Of a DNA stretch of 64,000 bases, positions 1 to 8,475 are shown piece by piece. Both the position numbers and the translations under genes were made by a program. The notes under the pieces are model-generated. The model searched no databases and was not told the origin of the DNA. It worked only from the letters and a program-made list of their open reading frames with translations. Where the stretch lies: positions 1 to 64,000 of the forward strand of contig FNCM01000015.1 in the NCBI GenBank assembly GCA_900100835.1, written 5' to 3'. Numbering within the stretch: position 1 is the first letter of the stretch; the number at the start of each line of letters is the position of its first letter. This DNA is from Selenomonas sp. WCT3. GTDB taxonomy: Bacteria > Bacillota > Negativicutes > Selenomonadales > Selenomonadaceae.

Positions 1-80
1 ACGCGCTTCGCGCCCACCGCCCGGGATGTCCACCGGACATCCGCAACTTCGTTGCCCCCAGAGGGGAAGGCAGTTTTGTA

Positions 81-345
81 CCGGCTCTAACCGAGGCGGC
101 GGGGGACACAGTATCATAAGCGTAGCCTTGACGTTCCGCGTGAAGCAAGAAATTTTTGCCTGCGTTCTCGTTGGAAAAGCAGTTTCGTCCAAGCGAAGCG
201 CGTTTAACTGTTTTCCAACTCTTAATTAAAAGGCAAAAATTTCTTGTAGCGGGTTGTCACCGGTGGAGCGTTGGTACTGGGGCCCCCGCCGCCGGCGACT
301 TACCTCGAACACGAACTGGGTACGACTCCCCTGCAAACTGCAATC
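81..345 (+). repeat. Large palindromic repeat, copy 1
   Basis: This 265-bp stretch recurs at 50602-50866 with 8 differences by my count. It folds into a long hairpin: outer arms 95-116 and 272-293, a middle arm pairing 147-160 with 232-245, and an inner arm pairing 170-184 with 206-219. The outer 5' arm here carries two changes that break pairing, so this copy looks slightly decayed relative to the second. The first 80 bases of the window are not closely repeated elsewhere here but hold a small hairpin (GGATGTCC/GGACATCC) and may be the edge of another element. No gene is apparent in 1-474. Confidence 0.85.
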
Positions 346-474
346 TATGAAATCTTATAGAGAACCCTTTGGTGGGCAGGAATTTGACGAAATCGTGTAG
401 AACGTGTATTATGATAACTTAGAAAAGGATTAGAAAAATGGAAGGAATCGTGATGTCTTACAAGGGGAGTTGCT

Positions 475-894
475 ATGAAAGCGGAAAAGAAGCGGAGGCG
501 TTGTACGAGGAAAGAGAGTTTCTTTATCCTATCGGTAGCCTTCCTGTTCCTGGTGGCAGTAGCGGCTGTGGGTGTATCACAGTTTCCTGTGGGAAGAGAA
601 CTGATGGTATCGCAGCATGTAACGGCGGCGGCCTCGTATGATGGCCCTCGGATTGTGGGAGGCGTTGTGCCGGGAGAAACGATGGGAGCCGAGGAAAAGT
701 CCGGGGAGGATAAGGGAAACGACCCAATCTTTTTGAGTTGGGAATTTATCAATGGACTGTTTGCCATTATCATCGTGCTGGAGTTTGTCATTTTTCCCAT
801 CCTGTTTTGGATGTGGTTCAGTCCGGGCAGCTGTGAATTGGATGAAAACGAAGAGGAGGATTCCGAAGGGGAATCTTTACCGGATAAAAAATAG
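475..894 (+). CDS. Small membrane protein of unknown function
   Basis: A 139-residue protein I do not recognise. A short basic N-terminus (KAEKKRRR) precedes a hydrophobic segment at about residues 17-36. A polar middle follows, then a second hydrophobic segment at about 88-113 and a very acidic C-terminal tail. This suggests two membrane spans with the central loop outside. The ATG is preceded by GGGGAG at good spacing. It stands alone between a palindromic repeat and a convergent gene, and its stop codon lies inside the terminator stem. Only the membrane topology is supported. Confidence 0.6.
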   Translation: MKAEKKRRRCTRKESFFILSVAFLFLVAVAAVGVSQFPVGRELMVSQHVTAAASYDGPRIVGGVVPGETMGAEEKSGEDKGNDPIFLSWEFINGLFAIIIVLEFVIFPILFWMWFSPGSCELDENEEEDSEGESLPDKK

Positions 895-930
895 ACCTTG
901 TGGATTTTCGTATCCACAAGGTCTATTTTT
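891..930 (+). terminator. Rho-independent terminator, possibly bidirectional
   Basis: A 15-bp perfect stem (891-905 with 912-926) is followed by TTTTT. It lies between two convergent genes and overlaps the stop codon of the upstream small membrane protein gene. Confidence 0.85.
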
Positions 931-938
931 GTCTGGCA

Positions 939-2774
939 TTATTTTTCTTCGGTGCCGGCAGGGTCTTCCAGCAAGGGATGCTGTCCGAGCATTGTCGTCA
1001 GATTGTTGCGGTGGAAACCGTAGGAGAAGCTGGCGAAATCCTGCTCTGGGTTGTAGCGGGCCGACGGTGCATTTAGCAGACCGCAAATCATATCGTAGAG
1101 CATGTCATTGGTGAAGTAACGGCTCTGATGCATGCGAAGGGCGTTGGTATGGCTTGGCATGATCTGTTGATAAGATGGCGAGAGGTACGTCCACATGGGG
1201 ATGCGCACCATGTCGAAACTGAATACATCCGGGTTGTGGGAAATCTCAATGTTTTCGCCATGGTCGGAGAAGTATACCATCGCCTGCAGGTTCAAGTTCT
1301 TCTGAGCATAGTCGAAAATCTGTGAAAGAATATAGTCGGTATAGAGAATGCTGTTTGCGTAGGACTGAACGGAAGAAACGGTAGAATCGCCTTCGGCGGT
1401 TTCAAACTTATTGAACTCACTGGGGTAGCGGTTGTTGTAGTAAATATGGCTGCCCATGATATGGAGGACAATGAAGTTGTTCTTTGACGGGTCAACCTGG
1501 GTCAAATACTGCAGCAGGGCTTCGTCGTATTTGTCCGAGAAGTTATAGGAGTCATCGGTCCATTCTGCGTGGTCGGCTGTCTTAGCCACCAGGGTGATGG
1601 CGCTGTCGTACTGGCCATAGCGTCCCTGATTGCTGAACCACCAGGTTTCATATCCGGCTTTCTTAGCCACATCGACGATAGAGGCAGAATCGAAGAACTC
1701 CTTGCCGTTGTACTGGCTCTGTTCCGTCAGGGCTCGCTGCAGTACCGGAACCGTCTGGGACCAAGAGGAGTAGACGTTGTCGAATTTCAGGAAGTTCGAC
1801 GAATCGTTAGCGAATTTATCGCTGAGCCATGGCGTATCCTCATAGGGGAACGATGGTGTATAGGCCTTCATATAGTTGCGGGAGGCCGATTCGCCAATGA
1901 CTACGATGACAGTACCCGGCAGTTTCGTGGGCAGGGTCATATTCCGGTCAATCATCAGACTGTTTAACCGTTCGTCATGGCCGACGCTGTATTCCTGAGT
2001 TTGGTCTACATAGGAAATGACATCGTTCCAAAGGTCGGCAACGGAAGTCTGCGGCAGATACCAGCCTTCAGCGGCAATCATGGCGATAGTAAGGAAAGAC
2101 AAGGCTCCCATGCGTCCAGCTGTGGTATCCTCGGCCAGCGTGCGGCGGCCAAATTCCCGGTGGCAGTGATAGCAGCCATAAAGGAACAGGGCAAAGCCAG
2201 TAAAGATGAGGAGCGTCGGCAGCAGGCCAAGATTTGACTGAATGAAGTCAATGCTTTCCCGATAGTTAGTCAGATACAGCGCCATAAGAGATGCAGGGGA
2301 AAGGCAATGCCAAAAGAGGCAGTAGTAAGTCACCTGGATAAAGGGAATGACAAGGCAGAGAAAATTCAGCACGGACATAAAAGCCGCAGTAATTTTTTCA
2401 TATCCCAGCCGGAACAATGCCCCCTCCAAAGCCATGAGGAGAACAAAGCCAGCGGTACCGACCACAAAGTCAAAACAGATTTTTGACTGGTACCAAACGG
2501 AATGGTAGGTCCACTGATAAAGCAAGGGAAAGGTGATACACCAGGTCACACCGGTTACGAGATTCGGTAGCGCAGCCTTGCTGAAGATACTGACTCTGGT
2601 GCCGTATTGTACGAGGACTAGGGCGGCAAGTATCGGAATTAGGACGGGCATAAAGTATTTGGCACCCATATCCTGGCCGAAGTCAATATAGGCTGCAATC
2701 AAGCAGACAAAATAGGCGGCAGCCGCCGCAAACCAGCGGATAAATTTGTCCTGGTTTATCGTAGTATGTTTCAT
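939..2774 (-). CDS. EptA-like phosphoethanolamine transferase
   Basis: A 611-residue inner-membrane enzyme of the alkaline-phosphatase/sulfatase fold, of the kind that transfers phosphoethanolamine to lipid A or core sugars. The N-terminal third has about five hydrophobic segments (roughly residues 10-230). The periplasmic catalytic domain starts near residue 285 with VVIGES, whose Glu fits the metal ligand of EptA. SWSQTVP supplies the candidate Thr nucleophile and FSDHGEN the Asp-His metal pair. It is somewhat longer than typical EptA (about 545 residues). It is monocistronic and divergent from the OhrR-like gene. The exact acceptor (lipid A, core, other glycan) cannot be read from sequence. 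Confidence 0.85.
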   Translation of the reverse strand: MKHTTINQDKFIRWFAAAAAYFVCLIAAYIDFGQDMGAKYFMPVLIPILAALVLVQYGTRVSIFSKAALPNLVTGVTWCITFPLLYQWTYHSVWYQSKICFDFVVGTAGFVLLMALEGALFRLGYEKITAAFMSVLNFLCLVIPFIQVTYYCLFWHCLSPASLMALYLTNYRESIDFIQSNLGLLPTLLIFTGFALFLYGCYHCHREFGRRTLAEDTTAGRMGALSFLTIAMIAAEGWYLPQTSVADLWNDVISYVDQTQEYSVGHDERLNSLMIDRNMTLPTKLPGTVIVVIGESASRNYMKAYTPSFPYEDTPWLSDKFANDSSNFLKFDNVYSSWSQTVPVLQRALTEQSQYNGKEFFDSASIVDVAKKAGYETWWFSNQGRYGQYDSAITLVAKTADHAEWTDDSYNFSDKYDEALLQYLTQVDPSKNNFIVLHIMGSHIYYNNRYPSEFNKFETAEGDSTVSSVQSYANSILYTDYILSQIFDYAQKNLNLQAMVYFSDHGENIEISHNPDVFSFDMVRIPMWTYLSPSYQQIMPSHTNALRMHQSRYFTNDMLYDMICGLLNAPSARYNPEQDFASFSYGFHRNNLTTMLGQHPLLEDPAGTEEK

Positions 2775-2866
2775 AGCTTGGTATTCTTCCTTCTACTATA
2801 TAATAAAAAGTAAAAACTAATGATAATTCTACATGAAATAGAGTATTTCGTCAATTTGGCCTTTTC

Positions 2867-2895
2867 TTGACTTTTGAATGGGGAGTAAGTAAAAT
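2867..2895 (+). promoter_or_regulatory. Sigma-70 promoter of the OhrR-like gene
   Basis: TTGACT (2867-2872), a 17-bp spacer and TAAAAT (2890-2895) stand 32 bp upstream of the start codon. Confidence 0.6.
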
Positions 2896-2927
2896 TGACG
2901 ATAGAAAGAGCAAAGTGAGGATTTGTC

Positions 2928-3389
2928 ATGGAAAAGCTAGATTCGTTACGTTTGGAAGATCAGCTATGCTTCCCGCTCTATGCCTGCTCCCGCGAGATTA
3001 TTAAGATATACCGTCCCCATATGGATAAACTGGGGCTCACGTATACGCAATACATTACGATGGTTGTTTTGTGGGAAGAAGGCAGAATAAGTGTTAAAGA
3101 GTTGGGAAAGAAACTCCATCTTGATTCTGGCACACTTACGCCACTGCTGAAGAAACTGGAAAACAAGGGGTATTTGAAGCGGGAGCGTTCCCGGCAGGAT
3201 GAACGTGTCGTTATTGCCTGCCTCACGGATAAGGGCCGGAAGCTGCGGCAGATAGCTGCAGATGTTCCTCGGGCAATGCACGAACAAACGGCAGCGTTTG
3301 GGCAAAGTGATGCCCGCGAACTTTACGGACTTTTGTATAAGCTGATGGCTTTTTTGGAAAATCTCAACAGCGAAGAAAATAAAAAATAA
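2928..3389 (+). CDS. ohrR: MarR/OhrR-family peroxide-sensing regulator
   Basis: A 153-residue winged-helix protein. The N-terminus LEDQLCFPLYACSREI matches the OhrR subfamily, with the peroxide-sensing Cys at residue 14. It is followed by YTQYITMVVLWEE and the recognition-helix region LHLDSGTLTPLLKKLE. OhrR normally represses an organic hydroperoxide reductase (ohr) until its Cys is oxidised, but no ohr gene adjoins it here. A second Cys at residue 20 could take part in disulfide formation. The gene is a single transcription unit with its own promoter and terminator. A different MarR function remains possible. Confidence 0.8.
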   Translation: MEKLDSLRLEDQLCFPLYACSREIIKIYRPHMDKLGLTYTQYITMVVLWEEGRISVKELGKKLHLDSGTLTPLLKKLENKGYLKRERSRQDERVVIACLTDKGRKLRQIAADVPRAMHEQTAAFGQSDARELYGLLYKLMAFLENLNSEENKK

Positions 3390-3402
3390 AAAATACCGAT
3401 TG

Positions 3403-3434
3403 GAGCAGGAGCAGCAGGGGCTCCTGCTCTTTTT
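3403..3434 (+). terminator. Terminator after ohrR
   Basis: Stem GAGCAGGAGC (3403-3412) pairs with GCTCCTGCTC (3420-3429), followed by TTTTT. Confidence 0.85.
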
Positions 3435-3491
3435 CGTATCATTTATGACCGGATTTGGGAGATTTGGTCATTGCCATCTGAGAGGTTCTTT

Positions 3492-3538
3492 GGTACAATA
3501 TATACCGTTACGACAATATTAAACCACAATATATAGGG
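3492..3538 (+). promoter_or_regulatory. Pair of NrdR-box-like sites upstream of nrdD
   Basis: GGTACAATATATACC (3492-3506) and CCACAATATATAGGG (3524-3538) resemble the NrdR consensus (ACACWATATATWGTGT-like). They are 32 bp apart start to start, about three helical turns, as is usual for NrdR box pairs. Location directly upstream of a ribonucleotide reductase supports the reading. No nrdR gene is in the window. Confidence 0.65.
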
Positions 3539-3587
3539 GGAGGCGTCAAGGAATACCGCATATATGGGAGCGGTATCCGAGTAGTCT

Positions 3588-5846
3588 ATGAACTTAAAAA
3601 CAGTTACGAAACGTTCTGGCCATACCGTGGCCTATAATCGTGAAAAGATTTTCAATGCCATTGCCGGTGCCAACGTGGACGGTGGCAATAAAATGACCGA
3701 CAAGGATATCGATGAGGTAACCAGTCAGGTCGAATGGGATATCCAGGACCGCGAAAATGTCAGCGTGGAGGAAATCCAGGACATCGTTGAGCAGGAGCTC
3801 ATGAAATACGATTTCTATGATGTGGCGAAAAAGTATATCACCTATCGCCAGAAGCATGCGGAGCGCCGTGCCGCGCAGAAGCATCTGATGAATTCCTATC
3901 GGGATATTTTCTTTGCCGATTCGGTGGATGTTGACCTCAAGCGCGATAACGCGAATATCAACACCGATGCCTCCATGGGTATCATGCTGAAACTCGGTGC
4001 GGAAGGTTCGAAGCACTTTGTGGACAACTATGTGCTGACGGATGAATTCCGTGAGGCAGACAAAGAGAATTGGATTCACATCCACGATAAGGATTTCTCC
4101 CTTATTACCTTTAACTGCTGTCAGATTGACCTGTTGAAGCTGTTCCATGGCGGTTTTTCCACGGGCCATGGTTTCCTGCGGGAGCCAAACTCCATCCGTG
4201 CTTATGCCAGCCTGGCCTGCATCGCAATTCAGAGCAACCAGAACGACATGTTCGGCGGCCAGTCCATCAATGCCTTTGACTATGCTATGGCCGAAGGCGT
4301 CCGCAAGTCCTTCCGCAAAGCAGTGATTGACGAGGCTTACAAAGCGCTGCGCTATCAGCTGGCCCAGGATTTCGGCAGCGAAGAGGAGTTCAAACAGGAA
4401 TTCAAAAAAGTGATGGCCTTTGATTCCTGCCGTTATACGGAAACCATGGAGGATGAGGGAGCACAGCGTTCCATTGCCGCCATCAAGACTGCAGTGACAA
4501 CTCTGCTGGCAGAAGTCTATCACAAAGAACTGGCAGACCTTGACCGAATCGTTTCGGTCATCTATCAGCTGGCCTGCGAAGATGTGGTGGAAGAGACGCA
4601 TCAGGCCATGGAGGCACTCATCCACAACTTCAATACCCTGCACAGCCGTGCCGGTGCCCAGGTTCCCTTCAGTTCCATTAATTACGGTATGGATACGTCG
4701 CCGGAAGGCCGTCTGGCTGTCCGGGAAGTGTTAAATGCCATCTGGTCGGGACTGGGCAATGGCGAAACGCCGATATTCCCCATTTCGGTATTCCAGCTCA
4801 AGGCTGGTGTCAACTACAATCCGGAAGACCCGAACTATGACCTGTTCCTGCAGGCCTGCAAGACCAGTGCCAAGCGCCTGTTCCCGAATTTCGTCAACAT
4901 CGATGCGCCGTACAATCTGCAGTATTATAAACCGGGAGATTACAACAGCGTGGTGGCAACGATGGGCTGCCGCACCCGCGTTATGAGCAACATCAATGGC
5001 CCGGAGGAATCCGGCAGCCGTGGTAACTTTGCCTTTACGACCATCAACCTGCCAAAGCTGGCCTTGGAGTCGAAGGGCGACATGGATAAATTCTGGCAGT
5101 TGTTTGACAAGTATATCCAGATAAGCCATGATTATCTGCTGGAGCGCCTGCATGTCATTGAACAGAAACACGTCTATAACTACCCGTTCCTCATGGGCCA
5201 GGGGGTTTGGATGGATAGCGACAAATTGTCCAATGATGACAGCATCAAGGATGTTCTTAAGCATGCGTCCTATTCCATTGGTTTCTGTGGTCTGGCCGAG
5301 TGCCTTAAAGCACTTATGGGCAAGCATCACGGCGAAAGTGCTGAGGCGCAGGAACTGGGCCTTAAGATTGTCGGGCACCTGCGGGCGGCAACGGATAAAT
5401 ATACGGAAGATGAGCATATGAACTGGTCGACGTTTGGCACGCCGGCAGAATCAACGGCAGGCCAGTTCCAGCGCAGCAACCGCAAGAAATACGGCGTCAT
5501 CGAGGGCGTTACGGACCGCGACTACATGACGAATTCCAGCCATGTCCCGGTATACTATCCGATAAAAGCCATCGATAAAATCCGCATTGAGGCACCGTAC
5601 CACGCCCTTGAAAATGCTGGACATATTGCCTACATCGAGATGGATGGCGACCCGACCAAAAACGTCAAAGCATTCGAGAATGTAGTCCGCGCTATGCACG
5701 ACGCCGATATGGGTTACTTCTCCATCAACCATCCGGTTGACCGTGACCCAGTCTGCGGCTACACCGGCATCATCGAAAACGAATGCCCCCATTGCCATCG
5801 TAAAGAAGTTGGCACTGGCCGCTTCACGATAAAACGCATGAAGTAA
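3588..5846 (+). CDS. nrdD: Anaerobic ribonucleoside-triphosphate reductase, apparently lacking its radical tail
   Basis: Class III ribonucleotide reductase large subunit, 752 residues, which makes dNTPs from NTPs without oxygen. An N-terminal ATP-cone (VTKRSGHTVAYNREKI) is followed by the NrdD core with NCCQIDL, STGHGFLREP, QSNQNDMFGGQ and the finger-loop MGCRTRV. Near the end lie the paired zinc-site motifs VCGYTG and CPHCHRKE. Family members normally continue with an RxxGY glycyl-radical motif and about 25-30 more residues. Here the frame stops at RFTIKRMK, 25 bases before a terminator stem. No nrdG activase gene follows. Either the enzyme has lost its radical glycine or the tail lies elsewhere. 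The start ATG lacks a close ribosome binding site; GGGGGAGG lies about 45 bp upstream, separated by a hairpin. Confidence 0.9.
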   Translation: MNLKTVTKRSGHTVAYNREKIFNAIAGANVDGGNKMTDKDIDEVTSQVEWDIQDRENVSVEEIQDIVEQELMKYDFYDVAKKYITYRQKHAERRAAQKHLMNSYRDIFFADSVDVDLKRDNANINTDASMGIMLKLGAEGSKHFVDNYVLTDEFREADKENWIHIHDKDFSLITFNCCQIDLLKLFHGGFSTGHGFLREPNSIRAYASLACIAIQSNQNDMFGGQSINAFDYAMAEGVRKSFRKAVIDEAYKALRYQLAQDFGSEEEFKQEFKKVMAFDSCRYTETMEDEGAQRSIAAIKTAVTTLLAEVYHKELADLDRIVSVIYQLACEDVVEETHQAMEALIHNFNTLHSRAGAQVPFSSINYGMDTSPEGRLAVREVLNAIWSGLGNGETPIFPISVFQLKAGVNYNPEDPNYDLFLQACKTSAKRLFPNFVNIDAPYNLQYYKPGDYNSVVATMGCRTRVMSNINGPEESGSRGNFAFTTINLPKLALESKGDMDKFWQLFDKYIQISHDYLLERLHVIEQKHVYNYPFLMGQGVWMDSDKLSNDDSIKDVLKHASYSIGFCGLAECLKALMGKHHGESAEAQELGLKIVGHLRAATDKYTEDEHMNWSTFGTPAESTAGQFQRSNRKKYGVIEGVTDRDYMTNSSHVPVYYPIKAIDKIRIEAPYHALENAGHIAYIEMDGDPTKNVKAFENVVRAMHDADMGYFSINHPVDRDPVCGYTGIIENECPHCHRKEVGTGRFTIKRMK

Positions 5847-5870
5847 ATAAAAAAGCTCCTTATGAGAATA

Positions 5871-5922
5871 AAACCTCCCCCTATGAGTGACAGTAAAAAT
5901 GTCATCATAGGGGGAGGTTTTT
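5871..5922 (+). terminator. Strong terminator after nrdD
   Basis: A 16-bp perfect stem (5871-5886 with 5905-5920) runs into TTTTT. It marks the border with the AT-rich island. Confidence 0.85.
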
Positions 5923-6014
5923 ACGTCCGCTTGATCACCTGGGAGTAGTGGCTATTTTATCAAAACTTTGTTCGCATTTTTTGAGGAATTTACAATGTTT
6001 TTGTCGAATTATGA

Positions 6015-6357
6015 AAATATAATATAAATTTTGCGAATGCAGGGAAGGTAGCGTCGAAGAATGCTTCCATGGGCAAGATGGATATAGGCGTTACCGTTGG
6101 TGTGGGAAGCAGTCATAGTGAAAGTAAAACTACCACAAAAAGCGGAATATGTCGGTAGTAATATCGATTTCGATTGGGTTCAGGAGGGTGTTAAATCGAT
6201 AGTGTCAGAAGTAGAAAGTTATAAATACGGAAAGATCGATGAATATGATAGTTAGTTACCCAAGTCGATAAGTATTCCTAATAAGGTGATGAAAAATGTC
6301 AGAGGTGTGAAAACAGGAGGACATATAATTGGGATTCAAAAAGAAAAGGAAAATTAA
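6015..6357 (+). pseudogene. CdiA/haemagglutinin C-terminal fragment with toxin-like tail
   Basis: No intact gene. From 6015 one frame reads GKVASKNASMGKMDIGVTV then GVGSSHSESKTTTKS, typical of the C-terminal part of filamentous haemagglutinin/CdiA proteins. At about 6140 the sense passes to the next frame, which reads SNIDFDWVQEGVKSIVSEVE and stops at TAG (6253-6255). The same frame then continues as LPKSISIPNKVMKNVRGVK and TGGHIIGIQKEKEN to TAA (6355-6357). The tail overlaps the next gene, the usual arrangement of a toxin C-terminus and its immunity gene. I read this as an orphan, decayed CDI module. The toxin activity is not recognisable. The rest of 5923-6014 shows nothing. Confidence 0.6.
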
Positions 6358-6724
6358 AAATATCGATATAAGAAATGAAACATTAAGAGGTGATATAAAA
6401 GCGATGCTTGAGCCAATGGTTGGCTTCGAACAAAATATTGTTGAACTTGCAACTCAAGGTAGAGGTTTAAAAGTAACTGTAGAAGGTGAAAACAATACTA
6501 TTTGTTTGTTTTTTAATAATGTATGTGAATATTTCGTTGTTGATAGATTCGGTGTTTTTTTTGATACATATAATGATTCGTTTGGGAAGTATTTAAAAGA
6601 AGGATTTAATAATATATTATATAGCGTAAAAAAAGAGAATAATGAAAATGCGTTTTTGGTTGTTACAGAGAATTATTTCATTGAAATTATAGCTGATGAG
6701 TGGGAACAGGTTAAACATATATGA
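6329..6724 (+). CDS. Putative immunity protein (family I)
   Basis: A 131-residue protein with no recognised family. It starts with TTG at 6329, behind AGGAGG eight bases upstream, inside the end of the preceding toxin-tail frame, so the two are probably translationally coupled. The C-terminal signature FLVVTENYFIEIIADEW recurs as YIIVTENYFIEIMTNSK in the gene at 8444 and, more weakly, in those at 6806 and 8858. Small size, AT-rich codons and position after a CdiA-like tail suggest a CDI immunity protein. The function is inferred from context only. Confidence 0.6.
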   Translation: MGFKKKRKIKNIDIRNETLRGDIKAMLEPMVGFEQNIVELATQGRGLKVTVEGENNTICLFFNNVCEYFVVDRFGVFFDTYNDSFGKYLKEGFNNILYSVKKENNENAFLVVTENYFIEIIADEWEQVKHI

Positions 6725-6805
6725 TGATGGCAATTGTTTTTTTTTTCTTAATATATATTTTTGCGATAATATCCACGTATACATAAAGGTTAAAATGGAG
6801 TTATT

Positions 6806-7156
6806 ATGGAGAAAATTTTAAATGTAAAAGAAGGAAAATATCAGGTGGAGGTTTGGTTGAATGAACTTGATAGAGAAGATACTGGATTGAATGTTAAAAT
6901 GATAGGAGATGAAATAATATATGATATAAGTTTTGGGTATGTTTCTGGATTCTTTGAGAAGAAAATAAGGTCGAATATTGAACCGGGTATATATTTATGT
7001 AATAGAGAGAATCATTTTTTAGAAATTATGAAAGAATGGAAAAAAGCGATTTATGATGAAAATCAAAAACAATATATTGTTGTCGGGGAAAAAACATGTT
7101 TACTCGTTTTGTCAAACTGGGAAGTTGAAATGAAATCGTTTATAGTGAAAAAGTAA
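6806..7156 (+). CDS. Putative immunity protein (family I, diverged)
   Basis: A 116-residue protein without recognised domains. The ATG follows GGAG with suitable spacing. Its end, QYIVVGEKTCLLVLSNWEVE, aligns loosely with the YIIVTENYFIEI signature of its neighbours, so it is probably a diverged paralogue. It has no toxin tail directly upstream and lies just before another CdiA fragment. Orphan immunity genes of this kind are common downstream of CDI loci. An independent gene of other function cannot be excluded. Confidence 0.5.
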   Translation: MEKILNVKEGKYQVEVWLNELDREDTGLNVKMIGDEIIYDISFGYVSGFFEKKIRSNIEPGIYLCNRENHFLEIMKEWKKAIYDENQKQYIVVGEKTCLLVLSNWEVEMKSFIVKK

Positions 7157-7168
7157 AGGCAAATGTGA

Positions 7169-7978
7169 TATCGTGGGAAAATAGAATCGGAATATCAAAG
7201 CACTACTGAGCAAACAGGGATTTATGCAGGAAAAGAAGGATTCCAAATCAATACCGTAAGGAATACAGATTTAAAGGGGGCAGTTATCGCAAGTGAGTCC
7301 GCGTCTGCTAAGAATAAGTTAAGTACTGGAACACTTAGCTGGGAGGATATAGATAATAAAGAAGAATATAAGGCAGGAGAAATCGGCTTCTCGTATCATA
7401 AGTATGGTGACTTTGATAAGAAAACACGGGCAGAACAAGATGCACTTTATAAGACAATAGGACTTACTCCCGATTCGTCGATGTCAGCCCAGGGAAAAGT
7501 TAAGAATATCAGCAAAGCTGCGATAGCAAAAGGTGAAATTACAATTCGTGATAAAGAACAAGATATTAATACCTTGAGTCGTGATACACAAAATGCGTTA
7601 TCAAAGTTAGATAAAATATTCGATAAGAGTACCCTACAGGAAAGACAAGAGCTGGCTAAAATGTTTGGGGAGGAAGCATATCGGCTGGCACATAACATGA
7701 AAGACGATGGAAGTGGTCGAAAAATTGTGGTTCATGTCGCTATTGGCGGAATAATGAGTTAAATAACAGGGGCAGGATTCGTACGGGATACCAAATTCAA
7801 GTAAGGATAAAATTGATGATAAGGGGAATATACTAATAAGGAGATGGTATGATTCGAAAGGAAGAGCGGTGAAAGATGTAGATTTTACAAATCATGGAAA
7901 TCCTAAACAGTATCCTAAGATCCCATATGAGTATAAGTGGGGATGGGATGAAAATGGCGTGCCGAGAAGAGGTAAATA
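7169..7978 (+). pseudogene. CdiA C-terminal fragment with polymorphic-toxin tail
   Basis: An open frame from 7169 to a TAA at 7760-7762 encodes about 197 residues without a proper start. It includes TEQTGIYAGKEGFQINTVRN, NTDLKGAVIASE, LSTGTLSWEDIDNKEEYKAG and IFDKSTLQERQELAKMFGEE, which is the conserved region before the toxin in CdiA proteins. After the stop the sense moves one frame and reads DSYGIPNSSKDKIDDKGN, then RRWYDSKGRAVKDVDFTNHG and KIPYEYKWGWDENGVPRRGK to TAA at 7976-7978. The RxWYDxxGRAxxDxDFTxHG pattern resembles a C-terminal domain of polymorphic toxins (possibly the type 24 group, from memory). A frame break separates toxin from delivery region, so it is not functional as CdiA. 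Confidence 0.7.
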
Positions 7979-7980
7979 AA

Positions 7981-8364
7981 ATGAATGAAAAATATATAGA
8001 ATTAGAAATACCAAATGAATGGGGAGAGTATTTATATAATCTATTAAATGGATTAGAAAAAGAAAGAGAATTACATTGGATGATAAATTATAGTGAAATA
8101 TTAGAAAAAAAAGGAAATGATTTTCCGGAATTGTTAGAAGAAAAAGTATATAAAAATGATGACTTATTTAAAAAAATAAAGACAGTGTGCTATGTAATAC
8201 AATTGGATATATATGCATATTGTAAGGAAAGAATAGAAGTTATGCATTTGCGAATATCGGATTCATCTTATGTCGAAATATGGATGAGTGATAAGTATGT
8301 TTTTGACAAATTTATAAAGGGAAATATTATATCTGATTATTTAAGGGAGCATGGGATGGAGTAA
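7981..8364 (+). CDS. Putative immunity protein for the preceding toxin tail
   Basis: A 127-residue acidic protein beginning MNEKYIELEIPNEWGEYLYN. The ATG is two bases after the stop of the toxin tail, with AGAGGT in the toxin's last codons as ribosome binding site. It does not share the YFIEI signature of the neighbouring paralogues, and its own C-terminal half reads MHLRISDSSYVEIWMSDKYV. Direct coupling to a recognisable toxin C-terminus makes an immunity role likely, though this is inference. An upstream in-frame ATG at 7894 lies inside the toxin tail and is not favoured. Confidence 0.6.
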   Translation: MNEKYIELEIPNEWGEYLYNLLNGLEKERELHWMINYSEILEKKGNDFPELLEEKVYKNDDLFKKIKTVCYVIQLDIYAYCKERIEVMHLRISDSSYVEIWMSDKYVFDKFIKGNIISDYLREHGME

Positions 8365-8410
8365 AAGTGTGAAAAATTGTATTAGGAATTTGTAAATCCG
8401 TCGAATATAA

Positions 8411-8475
8411 AAAGTCAGTGATGATTATAAAAATAGGAATGCAATGAATGAGAGGCCATCAATGGAAAAATGGAT
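8411..8475 (+). repeat. 65-bp direct repeat, copy 1
   Basis: Matches 9897-9961 with two differences by my count. Here it forms the upstream region and first codons of the gene at 8444. In the other copy it is internal to a membrane-protein gene. It is probably the scar of a recombination that exchanged immunity cassettes. Confidence 0.85.
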
